A stretch of 64,000 nt of DNA from Adineta ricciae (lineage: Eukaryota > Rotifera > Eurotatoria > Adinetida > Adinetidae). Below, piece after piece: positions 25,949-39,800 of the stretch. The stretch is from positions 1,426,001 through 1,490,000 of the forward strand of contig CAJNOJ010000002.1 of assembly GCA_905250025.1 (NCBI GenBank). The letters are read 5' to 3'. Position 1 is the first letter of the stretch; each line of letters starts with the position of its first letter. Position numbers and translations under genes: made by a program. The notes beneath the pieces are model-generated. The model saw only the letters and a program-made list of their open reading frames with translations, was not told the origin of the DNA and made no database searches.

Positions 25949-28333
25949 AGATTTTCACCTCGAAACCAACAACGGGTCAGATAGAATTTCGACTTCAACG
26001 AAAAACAAGTTCTTCCTTTAGTCAGATGTCCAAGAAAAGAACACACGCTGTTTTTGTTACTTCGAAACTGTCTCTGTATGCATGTCTGTATATAAAATAA
26101 AATTCGTTTGGGATGAATGTGCTCAAGACTGAATAATTGTAATGATCTTTACGCATGATGCACTTTTTTCTCGTTTGTACACAGAGGGAAAATGGTGTAA
26201 GGCATGTAATTAATATCAAACCGGAGAAAGAGAAACTAGTCGAATAGCCTTGCAGAATAATTAATACCTTTGGGAACGTTTTCAATGTGATCACGACAAA
26301 TATTTCCTGTTTAATTAATGATTTTTAATGATTATGGTATATAATATGAATAGAATAAATAAGTAACTATTCGATTGATATAAAAGTGAATTCGGCAGAA
26401 GAACTTGCTTGGTCTTCTTTGACATTTGAGTAAGAAGAAATATTTTGATAGATTTGGTATTTATAGAATATTTTTCTTCTTCTTCTTCTTCTTCTTCTTC
26501 TTCTTTTTCTATTCTCCTTCTTTTCATAATTATTACTAGGAGTAGCATGCATGCAGGCTGTCGCGTGCATTTACTGGTCCTCTGTTCAATGTGTTGCATT
26601 TGTTTTTTCAAGTAAGAAAGGAAAGAATACGAGATGAAGATCATTACAAAGCTGTACCCTTGTATTTCAAGACCTGCTCACCGCAGTCATTTTCACCTTT
26701 GTTTCCATCGTATCAATGTTCAGTGGTAAGAATAGAACGAAGAGGTAATTTAGTTAGCTTTGCATAGCAAATCTCTCGTCATAATTAGACATTCTCGAGC
26801 GTTGAATGCGTTTTCTAAGAATTACTTATGCGGGTAAGAAGAATTGGATTAGCGTTGAGAATTTATTGAGCTAAGTCGGTTTTATTTAATGACTAGTCGT
26901 GGGGAAAAACATTCGTTTGAATGTTAGCACCAAGTGAGAGTACATTTACCTTTCTTGAGAAGTTTATAGCGTATCTCACGATGATTTCGACAGTACGTAG
27001 CAAAATCAAAAGGCGTATAGACTACAAATGGAAGTAATGACATTAATTAATTAAGTTAATTTTCACATATAGAATAAAAAACATGACTTAATCAAATTTC
27101 TCTTCTTTCGTAGAAATCGAGATGAAAATCTTTGTCTTCGTTCTGCTGTCCTATATGTTTCTTTAGCTGATAACAATCAAAATTATTCGCGTGCCGTTTG
27201 CTAGCGGAAGTAACGAGAGTACTGTTGTTACAAGGAGATTCCCCCAGTGAATTTCCTCCAATGTAGTCTCTAATATTTATGATTATTTTATATCCATATA
27301 TCTACTGTCATTTTTTATTATTACAGTGTGTAGTTCAATTATAAGAGAAACACATAACAGAAAATAGCTGAGAAAATATTCATTCGAATAGAGAAAGAAA
27401 AGCTGTGATGTCACGTCTTTTCGAAAGAAAATGTAGAGAAAAGTCATTTTGTTCGAAGTTTAAGAAACACCAAAAAAGGAAATGAGATGCTGGGCAGTTA
27501 AAAAATTATTCAGATGTGAACGGAGTTCGGCACCGGCAAGTTTAATTATAGATACATTTGAGTGTTAGGAGAAACAACAACAAGTGATTATACAAACCTA
27601 TATTTGGAATGAAGTACTGCGAAGAATTCTCGACGATTTTTCATTTCCGACACATATACATTGTTAACAATTACCCGTCGAGAGAAATAGGAACGCACTT
27701 GTTTGTTATTCTATTTATTTAATCAGTTCAACAATGTTGTGTCAATATCGACTTTAGTTTTATACTTCTTTTCCTTAGACCTTCCTGCAAAAATACTCGA
27801 ACAAATCAGCACTCAATGGAGTTCAAATCCAATTCAGACTATTGACTCATACGAGTTATTTGAGCTGTATTAGCCATAGTTCGGTTAATGCTGTTGACAA
27901 AATTCGAGATAATAATTTTGTACTCGCACGTTTTCTAAATACTGCAATGTTGTCCGATGAGTAGACGGCTACGAGTTGTTTTCTTGAAATTCAATCTATA
28001 TCGATGTCGACGCATAACACATAGTATTTCTTTAATAGTTACATGATATTTTGAGGAACATTGTTCACGTACAATCAAATGTCACGAACGAAAGAGAATG
28101 AAAAAGATTTATTCTCGTATCAATGCTTGAGAAGTCAACCAAAAAGACGTGACATAAGGAACTAATACTTTTTCTTGTCGTCATACCTCACAACATAAAT
28201 TTCTTCTTACGTTCATGACCGACGTCTCTCCCAATTCAATTAGTTGTTACTGTTATTCCTCCAACATGATTTTAGATTTTAAATAAAATTCTGCAGCATA
28301 GTTTTCTCCTGATGAATCATATTTCTTCACCTT
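25949..28333. other. Intergenic region (about 2.4 kb) between formin and RasGRF
   Basis: AT-rich, with no coding-like frame that I can support on either strand. Contains a TTC microsatellite (listed separately). Should include the formin 3' UTR and the RasGRF promoter/5' UTR. Confidence 0.6.
26474..26503 (+). repeat. (TTC)10 microsatellite
   Basis: Ten consecutive TTC units, flanked by more pyrimidine-rich sequence. On the minus strand it opens a spurious poly-Glu/Arg frame. Confidence 0.9.
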
Positions 28334-31300
28334 ATGCTGTCATCACTGTTTGTATCGATGCAATCAACAAGTAATTCCAATACACAACAAGCAACCACTC
28401 GTACCAACCGAACACGAATGGCTTCATCAGATTCCTGGTCACCATTGAAAAATTTCCCGACTATTTTAATGACTCGAACATCATTCAAAGTCAATGAAGA
28501 GCATCTACTCAATCTAGCAATCAAGGCGCGGTTAGAAAATCGTGAATGTGGATATTTATCACGACGTGGTGGACAAGATCCTTCATCATCGCCTAATAAA
28601 TGGCAATTGAAATGGTTTGTTTTGTATCAAAATCTCCTTTTTTATTACGAAAATGTCAATTCATCGAAGCCACAAGGAGTTTATTTCCTCGAAAGTTGTT
28701 ACTCATCAAGATCACCAGCAAAGAATAGCAAAGACGGAGAAAAACTAGTAAGTTTTCATTGTTTCAATATTTAGAATACGAGATTAAGTCATATATATAT
28801 ATGTACAGTTTTGTGAAAAGTTACAGAATAATGTGAGTATCCATTGTTAGCCATATTTATCGATAGTGGTGGTCTTGATGCACACCCTCATAGAATAAAA
28901 GATTTGAGAAGATATTTGTATTAGAACTGCGAAAGAGGTATTATCCGCTAAGCCAAAAATGACTAGTGAACGACATTTGAGGGCAATACTCGGAATGGAA
29001 TGGGAGTAATTGAACTGGAATTCAGTTTTAGTGCTCGCAATTGGAGAAAGAACATACTTTAAAACAGAAACGAGCATTCAGAAGGTCGAATAATTGGTTT
29101 CCTTACCATTTCAAAATGGGTAGAATAGTATAGCATTTGCTTTAAAAAAGGCTCAATATTATTTATTCTTAAAATGCGACAGATAATCCTTCTTTTGAGG
29201 AACTCTTTTTATTTGACGCGCGACGCAGCATAGATGTACTCGTAACACAGATTAAATAGTGAATTCTGGAAAGTAGATGATGCAATTATTTACACAAGTA
29301 TTCTGTAGTTTTCATGCAAATGCTATACTTTTTTACCCATTTTGAAATGATAAGGAAACCAATTATTCGACCTTCTGAATGGTCGTTTCTGTTTTAAAGT
29401 ATGTTCTTTCTCCAATTGCGAGCACTAAAACTGAATTCCAGTTCAATTATTCCCATTCCATTCCGAGTATTGCCCTCAAATGTCGTTCACTAGTCATTTT
29501 TGGCTTAGCGGATAATACCTCTTTCGCAGTTCTAATACAAATATCTTCTCAAATCTTTTATTCTATGAGGGTGTGCATCAAGACCACCACTATCGATAAA
29601 TATGGCTAACAATGGATACTCACATTATTCTGTAAATTTTCACAAAACTGTACATATATATTCAATTAAATATATGTTTATCGAAACATGAATTATTCAA
29701 GTGGATAAAACATTTAGAAAATGAATCATGAATTTAGTTTGCTGTTGCGAAGGCGTATCAATTGACGATGATTAGAAAAGATGCGAAGCTATACTTCTTG
29801 GTTAAGGAAATTACTCTTCATCAGAACTACTCACAGACTTAGAATAAATCATTTTTCTTTCCACTCGAACAGCATCGAAGTATTTGAATGTTCACTCTGT
29901 CAAAGCTCAGTACATGAAATATCGTACCCTGACGAGTTGTCGTTTCGTGAATAAACTCCAGAAGTTTCATTTTGAGGAATCCGGTAGTTCCATGTCTAAT
30001 AGAAGGCACAATGAAAAGACTAATAAACAGGGAATCTGTCATTTTGTGTTGAAAAAGAAAAAGAGGAAAAGTAATTTGTCGTCTACCTAAATACTTGAAC
30101 TTATACTGGATCTATTAGTCACATATCCGGTTTTACACCATGAAGAATAATTGTTGATTCTTCTTTTAGAATTGTTTTTCAATTTCGTACTCTCGAGATG
30201 GTCGAAACGCGATTGAATTTGCAGCTGAATCAGAAACTGATTGTCAAGTTTGGATTGAATGCATCCAAACATGCAGGTTGGAGTCGTGAGGAGACTTTAT
30301 TCCCAACCTTTCCTTCTCCGTTTAGTTATAACCGACTGCTTTCGTTAAAAGAAGAACTTGAACAGAAATATCTGCATTTATCTCAAGTCTATGAAAGTGA
30401 AACGAAAACTAAATATCAATATTTACAACAAGTGGAAGAACTTTCGACTGAAATTCGAGAATTACGCCGTGAAGTAAACAGAGAAAACGATGCTGGAACT
30501 CGTTTGTAGAGAAAGTCTGTTTTAGTTATCACTTTATCGACGACAGCATCATATTTTGCGCACGAAAAGCATAGCCGAAGAAGATACGGAAGAAATACGT
30601 AAAATCAAAAAAGTGCAAAGTCTCTGTCGTGGTTGGCTGTACCGGCAAAGATGGAAACGAATCGTCGAAGAATATATACGGTATGATTAGACAAGGTTTG
30701 CTTGAGAAGATCATTAGTAATCTGTTTTTAGTTCTCCACATGCGGAAATGATGCGTAAACGTAACAGTATAATCTTCAATTTGGTTGAAAGTGAACGAGA
30801 ATATGTTCATCAATTAGAAATTCTCGTCGCGAATTATGTGCGGCCATTTCGAATGGGTAAAGGACATGCTAGAGAAAAAGGAAATTATATTACATATACT
30901 ATTTTATGTTAGCGGCAAGTTCAAAGAAACCGCCAGTAACACACGAGGACATTAATTCAATTTTTCTCAACAGGTTTGTTGTTTAACCGGAACAAATTCA
31001 ATGGAGTGTCTCTCTATTATTCTAGTGAAATTATTCTATTTTTGCATCAAATTTTTTACAAGGGCCTATCAAAAAAGTTAGAAAATTGGCCAACGTTTTA
31101 TACTGGTATGATCACTGTTTGCGTGCCCAATTTCTTGATCTGATGAATTTTTCTTTCAGGCGATTTGTTCGACATGTTTCTATCCATGGTACATATTTAT
31201 CTCGAATATGTTCGTAACCATCATTACAGTTTACAAGTAATGAAAATCATGGTTTGAGAAGTATCGTGTGGCGAATGTTTTGATTTTTCTTTTAGAATTT

Positions 31301-34300
31301 AATTGAGTGTAAATTGAGTAACTCAGAATTCAGTAAATTCCTCGATCGATGTGAAATGAAACCTGTTTGTGAAGGTTTATCGCTGGAAACACTTTTAGTT
31401 CTACCAATGAATCGAGTTTGTGCTTAGACAATCTGCTTGAAATTGATTTTATCTTTGCTTTGTTTTTATGGAATAGATTCCTTATTATATTATTACACTT
31501 GCGAACTGTTTATCACACACACCACATGCACATGTCGAACGAGAAAAGCTTGAGCACGCTAAAGATAAACTTGAAGAACTTTCAAAAGTAAGGCAATGTG
31601 GATGGCAAATATAAGTTTTCATTGATCATTTAGATTATGCACGACGAAGTGTCGGAAACCGAACATATACGCACAAATTTAGCCATCGAACGATCGATTG
31701 CTGAGGGCTGTGATGTACTTCTAGATGTTAATCAAGTTCTCTGCCGTCAAGGTGAGGAATCTGCATTAGAGTAGCGTTGAGACAGTGCAAACTTCTCGTT
31801 TCTACGGATTCATGTGAAAAACTTTATGTTCTCTTTTGTCTCGTAGATGGTCTCTTTCTATGGACTGGTGATAAGAACAAAGCAAACCTAACCCAACGCT
31901 TAACTCAGCGCGAACTTCGTCGTAATGAAATGGTTGTACAATGTTTTCTTTTTTCCAATCATCTTGTAACCACTACTCGTGCTTCAAATGGAAAATTACA
32001 TCTTGTTAAAGTAATCAGTGAAATAATAGATGTTTGACAAGAAATGATTTACTAATTATTTCCTTAGGGTTGTGGAGTGATTCCATTAGCTGATGTCACA
32101 CTAATCGAAGATATCAGTACCGATCCACAAAATCTGCTCGCGTCAGTTACAGAAGAAGATAGTATTGATGATACAAATTCGAATATAACAGATAATAAGA
32201 ACGGTGAAATCGATACATATATTAATCGTCTATTTCGTTTGATTGTTGAATCGCGTGATCAAACACCTTATTCAACAACATTCGTTGCCAATGATGAAAA
32301 TCATAAATCTGAATGGTGTACAGACATAGCACAATGTCTGCAAAATCTTCGTTACACGGAGCTCGTGACAACATCCTTTCGTAATGAATCATCGGTGATT
32401 GCGCCTGAATCTGTCAAGTAATTATTGCACAGAGACTTCCGCCAATACTATCATTCGTCAAACATTTAGATCGGATGTTAAATTGTACAAAGATGATTCG
32501 AAAATGAAGTTCTCCAAGACACTCGACTCATGTAAAATACCACAGGTAATGAAAATCTGGATGTTTGTTTTGAATTTCATTGATTCGTTCTCTTAGATTC
32601 GTCATGCAACACTTGAACGTTTATTTGAACGTTTAACAGATCTACGATTTTTATCAATTGATTTCTTGAATACATTTCTGCTGACATACAGACTGTATAC
32701 GGATGCGTACACAGTGATGGAAACATTGATACGAATTTATAAATCATCGCCGCACACCTCACTGGATCATACGAATGAAACAGATACACAAAAGGCAGAT
32801 GAACATCACAAGTATGTGTTGTAGAGAAGCTCTATTGGATGTTTATTTTCTATTTTTTAGAGAAAAGAAGATTAAAATCAATGAACATGATAATGAATTA
32901 ACGAGAAGAGTCTCGACAGGTGAGAGTTCACATTGATGAAGCAATCAATCAGAATCGATTATGAATATTTTAGTAATTGAAACAACAGCGAATTCGAAAA
33001 CAGAGCAAGAACGTGATCTAAGGCGGCATTCACATATTGGATCATTCCGTCGAGGCATAAGTACGTATTGAACAGTGGAGATTTCAGATTATTTAACCAC
33101 AGTCATTCTCATAGGTATCGAGCAAACAGAAGTTGTTACCAGTACAACAACAGTCACAAAAACGGCTGAAAAAAGTTAGTTGATAGCTTATTTAAAATAC
33201 AAATTGTATGTCGCTGAATAGAAGTGTCACTAAAACCCACGGAAACCATCGTGGCATTGCCAACCTTAGCAACAATTCCATCAATGGATGTCGATGAATC
33301 AGCTGATTCAGCTCATCGTCCACTAGCACCACTGGCTTCATCTGAAACCTTTTCCGATGTCAATGCCATTAATTCGGATGACCATCAACGTGTTACTAGT
33401 GGAGAGACTGCATCAGCCAAGGCCGAACAATATCTACGAAGTCCACAATCAAGTCGGAAAACAACTAAAAGTGAATTTGATTCATTGGAGATTCTCTTTG
33501 ATTTTCCTTCATCGGGAATATCCACCGACACTCATCTCGACGTGGAAACATCAACGCAAACAGTTAGTCATACTCGTTTCTCGGCGAATAATCAAGTTAT
33601 GAGTATTGATCAAGTAGGAACTTGTCAATTGAGTTGCTTGTTTTTCAAAAAATTAACTTTTGTGTCTGCAGGAAGAACAAAAAGGTTTACAAATTCAAAA
33701 AACCGACAGCCCAACAGGACTACAGCAACAACGCGGACGACTCGATTCAAGCGGAGCGGCCATGGGAAATAACACCCAAGCGAATCAAACTACATCACAA
33801 AATGTTATCATGCTCTGTACGAAAAACGATTAAATATTTGAATGATTCATTCAATTTTGTTTAGCTAAACGTTTAAGCGAAGTACTTTCTTCACCGCGAC
33901 AAAGTTTGCGGAATGCCGCCGAAGGGACATTCAAGAAAGTTCTACCTGGTGTTGTAGTCACATCATCACGATCATCTCGTCGTCGAACAAGTTCTGCAGC
34001 TGCTACACAAGCATTCGCTGTGGCCACATCTGGTGAATCACCAAAAATAACACGTAATGAAAGACTAACCAGCACTACAGGTAAGCTAGGCAGGAACGAA
34101 ACTGTCGTTTTTAAATTTCTTGTATTACAAATAAACAAAACAGGTTCAAACTCAACATCACCACAGCCGACAACAGGCAGTAATCCTCTAGGAACATCAC
34201 CAAGAGAACAAAAGACCAACGAATATACCATTGTTAACACAGCTTCAACAATGAGAGTTCTCAATGTCGTGAGACACTGGTTAACCAAACATCCTCTAGT

Positions 34301-35688
34301 AAAAACACCATTTCTGAATCTCTTTCTACTCAATATTCGTCATCTTCTAGGACTTTCATCAGGATCCCAAATTGAAAGAAGTGAGTAACTGATTAAATAA
34401 CAAGTTGGTCATATTTACTTCGATGTTTCTATATTAGATGGTTCTGGAACTTTTGCAAGATATGCTATTAAATGGTCATTTGATCGCGACTGAACATAAA
34501 GCAGCTGTCGCAATCATCAAACAATTGGAAACAAATGAAATCGAACAGCGTAATGCCGAATTACGAATGATTCTCACACCAGTACAGGTATGAAACAAAA
34601 GACTCGATGTATTTTTCATAATTGAATCAATAATACCGTAGCCTGTCAACATCACATTTGAACAAATAGCTGTTTCTGATATCGCTGAACAAATGACTTT
34701 AATCGATCATAAATTATTTTGCGCATTAAACAGCGAGTATGATAAGACGAGAAAATGAATTATATTTATTAAACAAATCTACCTATCTCATAGAGAATTG
34801 ATTCTACAAGGTTGGATGAAACCAGGCCGTGATGATTTAGCACCAAATGTTGCGCTCATATCACGACGATTCAATGAAGTAATTTACCAAAAACTGTACT
34901 CATTTAGTAGATTGTCACGTTCTTTCCCTCGATTAGATGTGCCGTCTGGTGATAACAGAAATTCTTTCTGAACCTACGGCGAATGGGCGTGTTCAGTGTA
35001 TTGAAAAATGGGGTAAAGATTTGTGTGATTTCGACAGCACACGCTCATATATTTACTTGCTAGGCACCATTGCTGATATATGTCGTTATTTACGAAACTT
35101 CAACGGCGTTCTTCAAATCATGGCTGCTTTTGTCAATAGTTCAGTGTATCGTTTGAAACAAACATGGGATCGTATATCAAAGCAAAACAAACAAGTGATT
35201 AATAAACTACAGAGTCTTGTTCATTCCGATGGAAAATTCAAAAACTTACGTGATACATTAACAAAGTAGAACTGACGATTTATGTTCATATCAAATGCGA
35301 ATATATCTCTTGTGTCTTTTTTTGTGTATTAGGGTAGATCCACCATGTGTACCTTATCTTGGTTTATATTTATCGGATTTAACATTTATTGAAGAAAGCT
35401 CACAGGATTTGTCCGAAGAAAACCTAATAAACTTTTCAAAAATGCGAATGGTAATCTCGTATTCAGTCGAAATCTCGCAAATTCTCTTTTATTCTCTTGT
35501 AGAAAACACATATCATCAGTGAAGTTCGTCGTTTTCAATCAACATCATTCAAAATCAAGCATAATTCACGTATGTGCTCGTACTTACTGGATACATCACG
35601 TTTATTATCTGAAGACCAATGCTATATTCTTTCACTGAAACTTGAACCTCGCGCATCTCGTGCTGGAATACCAAATACCGGTGTTTAG
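28334..35688 (+). CDS. RASGRF: Ras guanine-nucleotide-releasing factor (RasGRF/CDC25Mm)
   Basis: Multi-exon gene encoding the full RasGRF architecture, a dual Rac/Ras GEF that responds to Ca2+/calmodulin. Exon 1 (28334-28747) and exon 2 (from 30170) split the first PH domain ([13 protein letters not shown]..., [17 protein letters not shown]; then [17 protein letters not shown]). A coiled coil ([17 protein letters not shown]) and an IQ motif ([17 protein letters not shown]) follow near 30330-30670. The DH domain ([20 protein letters not shown] ... [12 protein letters not shown]) spans about 30740-31750, and the second PH about 31850-32420. RasGEF-N ([20 protein letters not shown]) lies at about 32600. 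A long Ser/Thr-rich linker covers 32860-34300. The CDC25 domain (34430-35660) has [50 protein letters not shown] and INFSKMRM. The stop is TAG 35686-35688. Intron 1 (about 1.4 kb) is far longer than the others because of an inserted element. Confidence 0.93.
28806..29650. mobile_element. Palindromic Tc1/mariner-like non-autonomous element in RasGRF intron 1
   Basis: An 845-bp inverted-repeat element. Left arm 28806-29140 and right arm 29316-29650 are each 335 bp and near-identical in opposite orientation. I count about six mismatches by eye (for example gaaaagttac/gaaaatttac and acgagcatt/acgaccatt). The spacer 29141-29315 is 175 bp and unique. Both ends begin CAGTTTTGTGAAAA and are flanked directly by TA (28804-28805 and 29651-29652), the target duplication of the Tc1/mariner superfamily. 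No transposase is encoded. Each arm contains the same 76-codon open frame (28847-29077 minus, 29379-29609 plus), a by-product of arm identity. The element lies in the first intron and does not touch the coding sequence. Confidence 0.85.
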
Positions 35689-35850
35689 GTTCTTTTCTTT
35701 CTCTTCTATTTTGTTTTTCATTCGTAAATAAAACTATTCAATCATTCACACATGTCGAAAAGAGCATTTTCCGTCATTGAAAACAAAATAAATCAACCGT
35801 GAATCGATCATAAATAATATTCACACATACAATTTATCTCGTCAAAAACA

Positions 35851-36875
35851 ATGCTCGTCAACTCGCTGATTATCAATTCGCCCACTTCACCGAGCACATC
35901 TTTGAAGTCGTATTTACCTACACATAACTCACCATTGAAACAGAATTCTACCGACGACTCCGATGATGATCGAGCACTAGGTCTCCATTCAGATGAAATC
36001 GAAACCAACATGAATGTATGGCATGACCGACTCGCTAAAAGTTTGATTTCTCTGCATAACGATACACATGTGATTATATCAAGATTCGATGAATTATCTG
36101 CGAAAAACTTCGGAAGTCAATCTGAACGTCAACAAATTCAATACGAACTCATGAGAATCGCACTGTTGCTAAATCCATCGGAATTGCGAACATTTCAGGA
36201 ACATGAATCAATTAGTTCGTACGCGGATTTGACACAAATTGATGAACAGTATAGTGACAGTAAAGATACAAGACAGCAGAAACTTCGTCTAAGAGTTGAA
36301 CAGATCGTTACAAAATTGAAATGCGGAATGGATAAACTCCGAGTGGTTTTATTCAATCCGTTTTTCCAAAATCAATCTTTGCGATATGCTCATAAATATC
36401 GTAAACGAATGGCTAGTTGTCTCTTGGACATCCGCGAATGTTTGATTGCGTACAATCGAATAGATCAAAATTCTGACAGAGAAAAGCATGACGAGAACGA
36501 ATTGGCAAAACATAAGAAAACTGTGAATCTTGCCATTGAACAAACAGTCATTCGGAATTCATTGATAGAACAACGTCTTACTGCTTATAAACATAAACTA
36601 CATTCAAGCGTATGTAAAAAAAGGCATATTTCGACCTTTGTCGAACTTTGTTTTTCATTTAGAAGTCCGTAACATCAGATGAGTTCATATCATCGCCTGT
36701 CACATCAATGCAATCGAAATTGTATGAAAGATTGTCATCGAATGAGCAGAATAAATATAATGAAGAATCTTCTGTTAAACCAGCAGATTTTCCTGACTTG
36801 AACTATGAAGCAAACGAATTCTTCAATGCAGAATTTTCAGCGATTTCGGATATTGAGTTTGAGGATACCAAATAA
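35851..36875 (+). CDS. Unrecognised coiled-coil protein, about 323 residues
   Basis: Exons 35851-36609 and 36663-36875 join in phase across a 53-nt intron (324 codons including stop). An N-terminal Ser/Thr/Pro-rich region and a short acidic run (TDDSDDDRA) precede long amphipathic helices (VWHDRLAKSLISLHNDTHVI; KLRLRVEQIVTKLKCGMDKL; YAHKYRKRMASCLLDIRECL). The C-terminus is acidic and aromatic (NEFFNAEFSAISDIEFED). No catalytic motif, signal peptide or membrane helix. I do not recognise the family; an adaptor role would be a guess. It starts 163 nt after the RasGRF stop on the same strand, with its own ATG. Confidence 0.7.
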
Positions 36876-39800
36876 TAAACTTATCGCTTGAATAAACAGT
36901 ATTATATTGGTAACTTTTCTACTGATTAAATCTTCATGTGCAATAAAAATTATGCATGACCTATTTATCATGGGGTCGCTTAGCAAAAGGTAAGTAGATT
37001 CAGATAAAAAGTCAGATCGCTCGGCTGAGATAGGTGATTCTCATATCACGAATACCAATTCACTTCTTTCGATTGAAACCATCAGAAACCTTGTAGAAGG
37101 TGAAAAGGCTTATTTCCGTCCGTATACAGAGCAGTATTGATCAACATACATTTGAATTGCATCTTACATAACTTCATCTACAGCTTGCCGATTGTTTTTC
37201 ATTCGATTGTCAAGAATCTATAAAAACTAAATTTGTTCATACAGATCGTTTTGTCTTTCTCTTCGTCTCTCCGATTGACTTCCACTTGAGAAATATCAAA
37301 CAAGCTTATCTTTGAATATCAACTTCAATCGAATATAATATCTCGTCGAACGTCTCCAAGCAAAAACGATTGGATACTTTTCATTTAAGTTATTCGATCA
37401 AAAAACAAATCAGCAGTACGGCCAAGAAAAAAGCTTTAGGGTTCGATCAAACATAGATATAATCACAATTGCAAATGCTTGACATTCATTTCATTATTCT
37501 TCAACGCTTCTCTTCGCTCTTTGTTTGGTTTTTATTTCTTCATTCGTCTCTTTTTCATCCACTTTAGACTTTTTTATCGTCATATGTACATTTTCTCGTT
37601 TTTTTTTGTCGTTCGGTTTAATATGTCTTTTGCATACAAAGAGTCTCTGCTGCCCTGATTATTTACAGGCGATCGGGGTAACGATACGAGTAAACAGGAA
37701 AAGCGCACCGTCGCTATGCTCTACACTGATAACAATTCGTATTCTAATCTAAAACGAGTATTTTATTGTGTCAACCGCCTATGTAGACGTGTATGTTGTA
37801 TGACATCACAAGCGCCTACGACACGTGCAAATCGTTGTGGTACTGATCATCGGATCTCTTCATTTTTTTTTTCAAAAGAGAGAAAGAGTTGTTTGATTTT
37901 GTGTGTGTGTATGTTTGAGTCTTTTCTTTGCTAAAGAGAGAAAGAGCAAGCAAATGCTCTAATATAATGTCAATGTATACACACGTCACCCGACAGCTTC
38001 ATTCATTTGCTTGCATTTGAAATCGATGTGTTGTAATGAGATGAATTAGCACTATTTAGAAGAAGGTAAGAATCTTATATGCGTCGTCTCTCATCTTTTT
38101 GACAACCGATTTGAATTTTATGATCGATGTCATTTAAATACACAACACAGACTTTATACCTACTTGATCAAAGAGTTTTCTCTGTCTCTCTCTCTCTCTT
38201 TCTTCTTTTTGTTTCCCTTATCGAAGAAGTCAAATCATGCTTCTCGCCTTTTTCTTCTCTTATCAGTCAACGTAAATTCCTGCCTAGCAGAGCAATTGTA
38301 TGTGTGCACGCGCAACGGATGACAAGTTCTCAAATAACCTACTCATGCTCTTTCTCTCTTTATCCATTCGAGAGAAGCAATTACTCATTTTAGTTGCTGG
38401 CGCAACAAATTTTCGAAAAATAAACAGAGAGTAAAGATTTATGGAACATGCGCGTGTTCTTGCACTTCGAAATTTGATCGCAATCGTCAACGATGGATTA
38501 CACTTCCCTTCACTATTCGTATTCTTAACCCAAAATATTTAAATGACGGCGACGTTGAAGGAGAGAGAGAGACGCACATACACAGGGAGAAGAAGTAAAC
38601 ACATGTATGTGCATACAGGAGAAACGCCATCTGCCTTTTTCAAACAGCATCAGAATAAAGGAGCAGAGAGAGACATTCGATAAAAATGCACACAATTTAC
38701 ACAAAGCTTTATCAAACAGAGAAAGAGAGCGATGAAAAAAGTGAATATATCGACAAAAATCTTCTTGAGTTGGTAAAGAAGAAAAAATCTGAGTAAAAGA
38801 GAACAAGAGGAAGGGAGATATCGTTTTTCTCTCTCTCTGTGTGTGTATTCGATTGAAGTGACAATAATACCGAGCAAAAAGAGAGAAAAAGATGAAGGCA
38901 GCGTTTTTTTTTTCGATAGGCAAACAATGGATATAGACGATTTCAAACAAATAAAAACTTCATGACATATATTTATTTTGACCATATCTAATGAAAGAAG
39001 AAAGTTTGAAATCAAATCTTTCAAACAATTCATCATGTTCATATTCTCCCTCGAACAATTTTTTTAATCAAGAAGAGAAAAAGACGTTCGGACAATGTTT
39101 GCGCACGCACATTTCTATATGTGCTAGTAAAAATAAACAGTACCTGATGGTGCTGTTTCCCGTATGTCAGGTTTTGTGTTCTTCCATCACGATTTATAAA
39201 TAAATAAGTAAAGCCGTTTTTCTTTTATTAACATTTTTTCTTCCTTCTTTTTTTGCTTCTTCATTATTCGTTTTTCCTCATGTGTTCTTCTGTAGACCCC
39301 ATCAATTTGTCGAAACAAGAACGGCTAGAGAGAAGAAAAAGAGGAAGAAGTTTGTTTTATTCATATTTATAAGTCTGATTATATTATGTAAACATCCTTC
39401 TCATTCGCTTTCTTGCGTCCATTTGTCAAACGCACTTGACAATTATCATCTTTAAGAGTTTGTTTATTCATCGTCATTTTGCTTGCCTTGCATTTGATGT
39501 CGTTTTACTTTCACCTGAGATACATTCGTCTTCGACAAAGAAAATGGCAAGCCGAAGCTTATTTTTTTGTGTTCACACATCTTTCAACTAATTCGAAGGT
39601 AAGCTCTGCTGTTGTACGATGTTTATTAGCAATTGTTCAATATTTACTTATCGTGTTCCACCAGTTTGAAAATTATTCACTATACAAACATGAACAAGCG
39701 CGCCTATTATATATATCAACAACATCGTTTTCAAACTCTATTCTTCTTCTCTCTTTCTTCCTCTCTTTCTCGCGTTCTTTAAAGCTCTTGCGTACATTGT

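Noticed and set aside
26315-26644. Minus-strand frames with poly-Glu/Arg
   Set aside because: They are produced by the TTC microsatellite at 26474-26503.
28847-29077. 76-codon minus frame (and its twin at 29379-29609 plus) as a conserved protein
   Set aside because: The two frames are identical only because they are the same sequence in the two arms of the inverted repeat. Nothing in them resembles a known protein.
38525-39042. Overlapping minus-strand frames of 130-141 codons in the desert upstream of the zinc-finger gene
   Set aside because: They consist mostly of Phe/Ser/Leu from CT-rich tracts, in several overlapping frames at once, which is the mark of low-complexity DNA rather than a gene.
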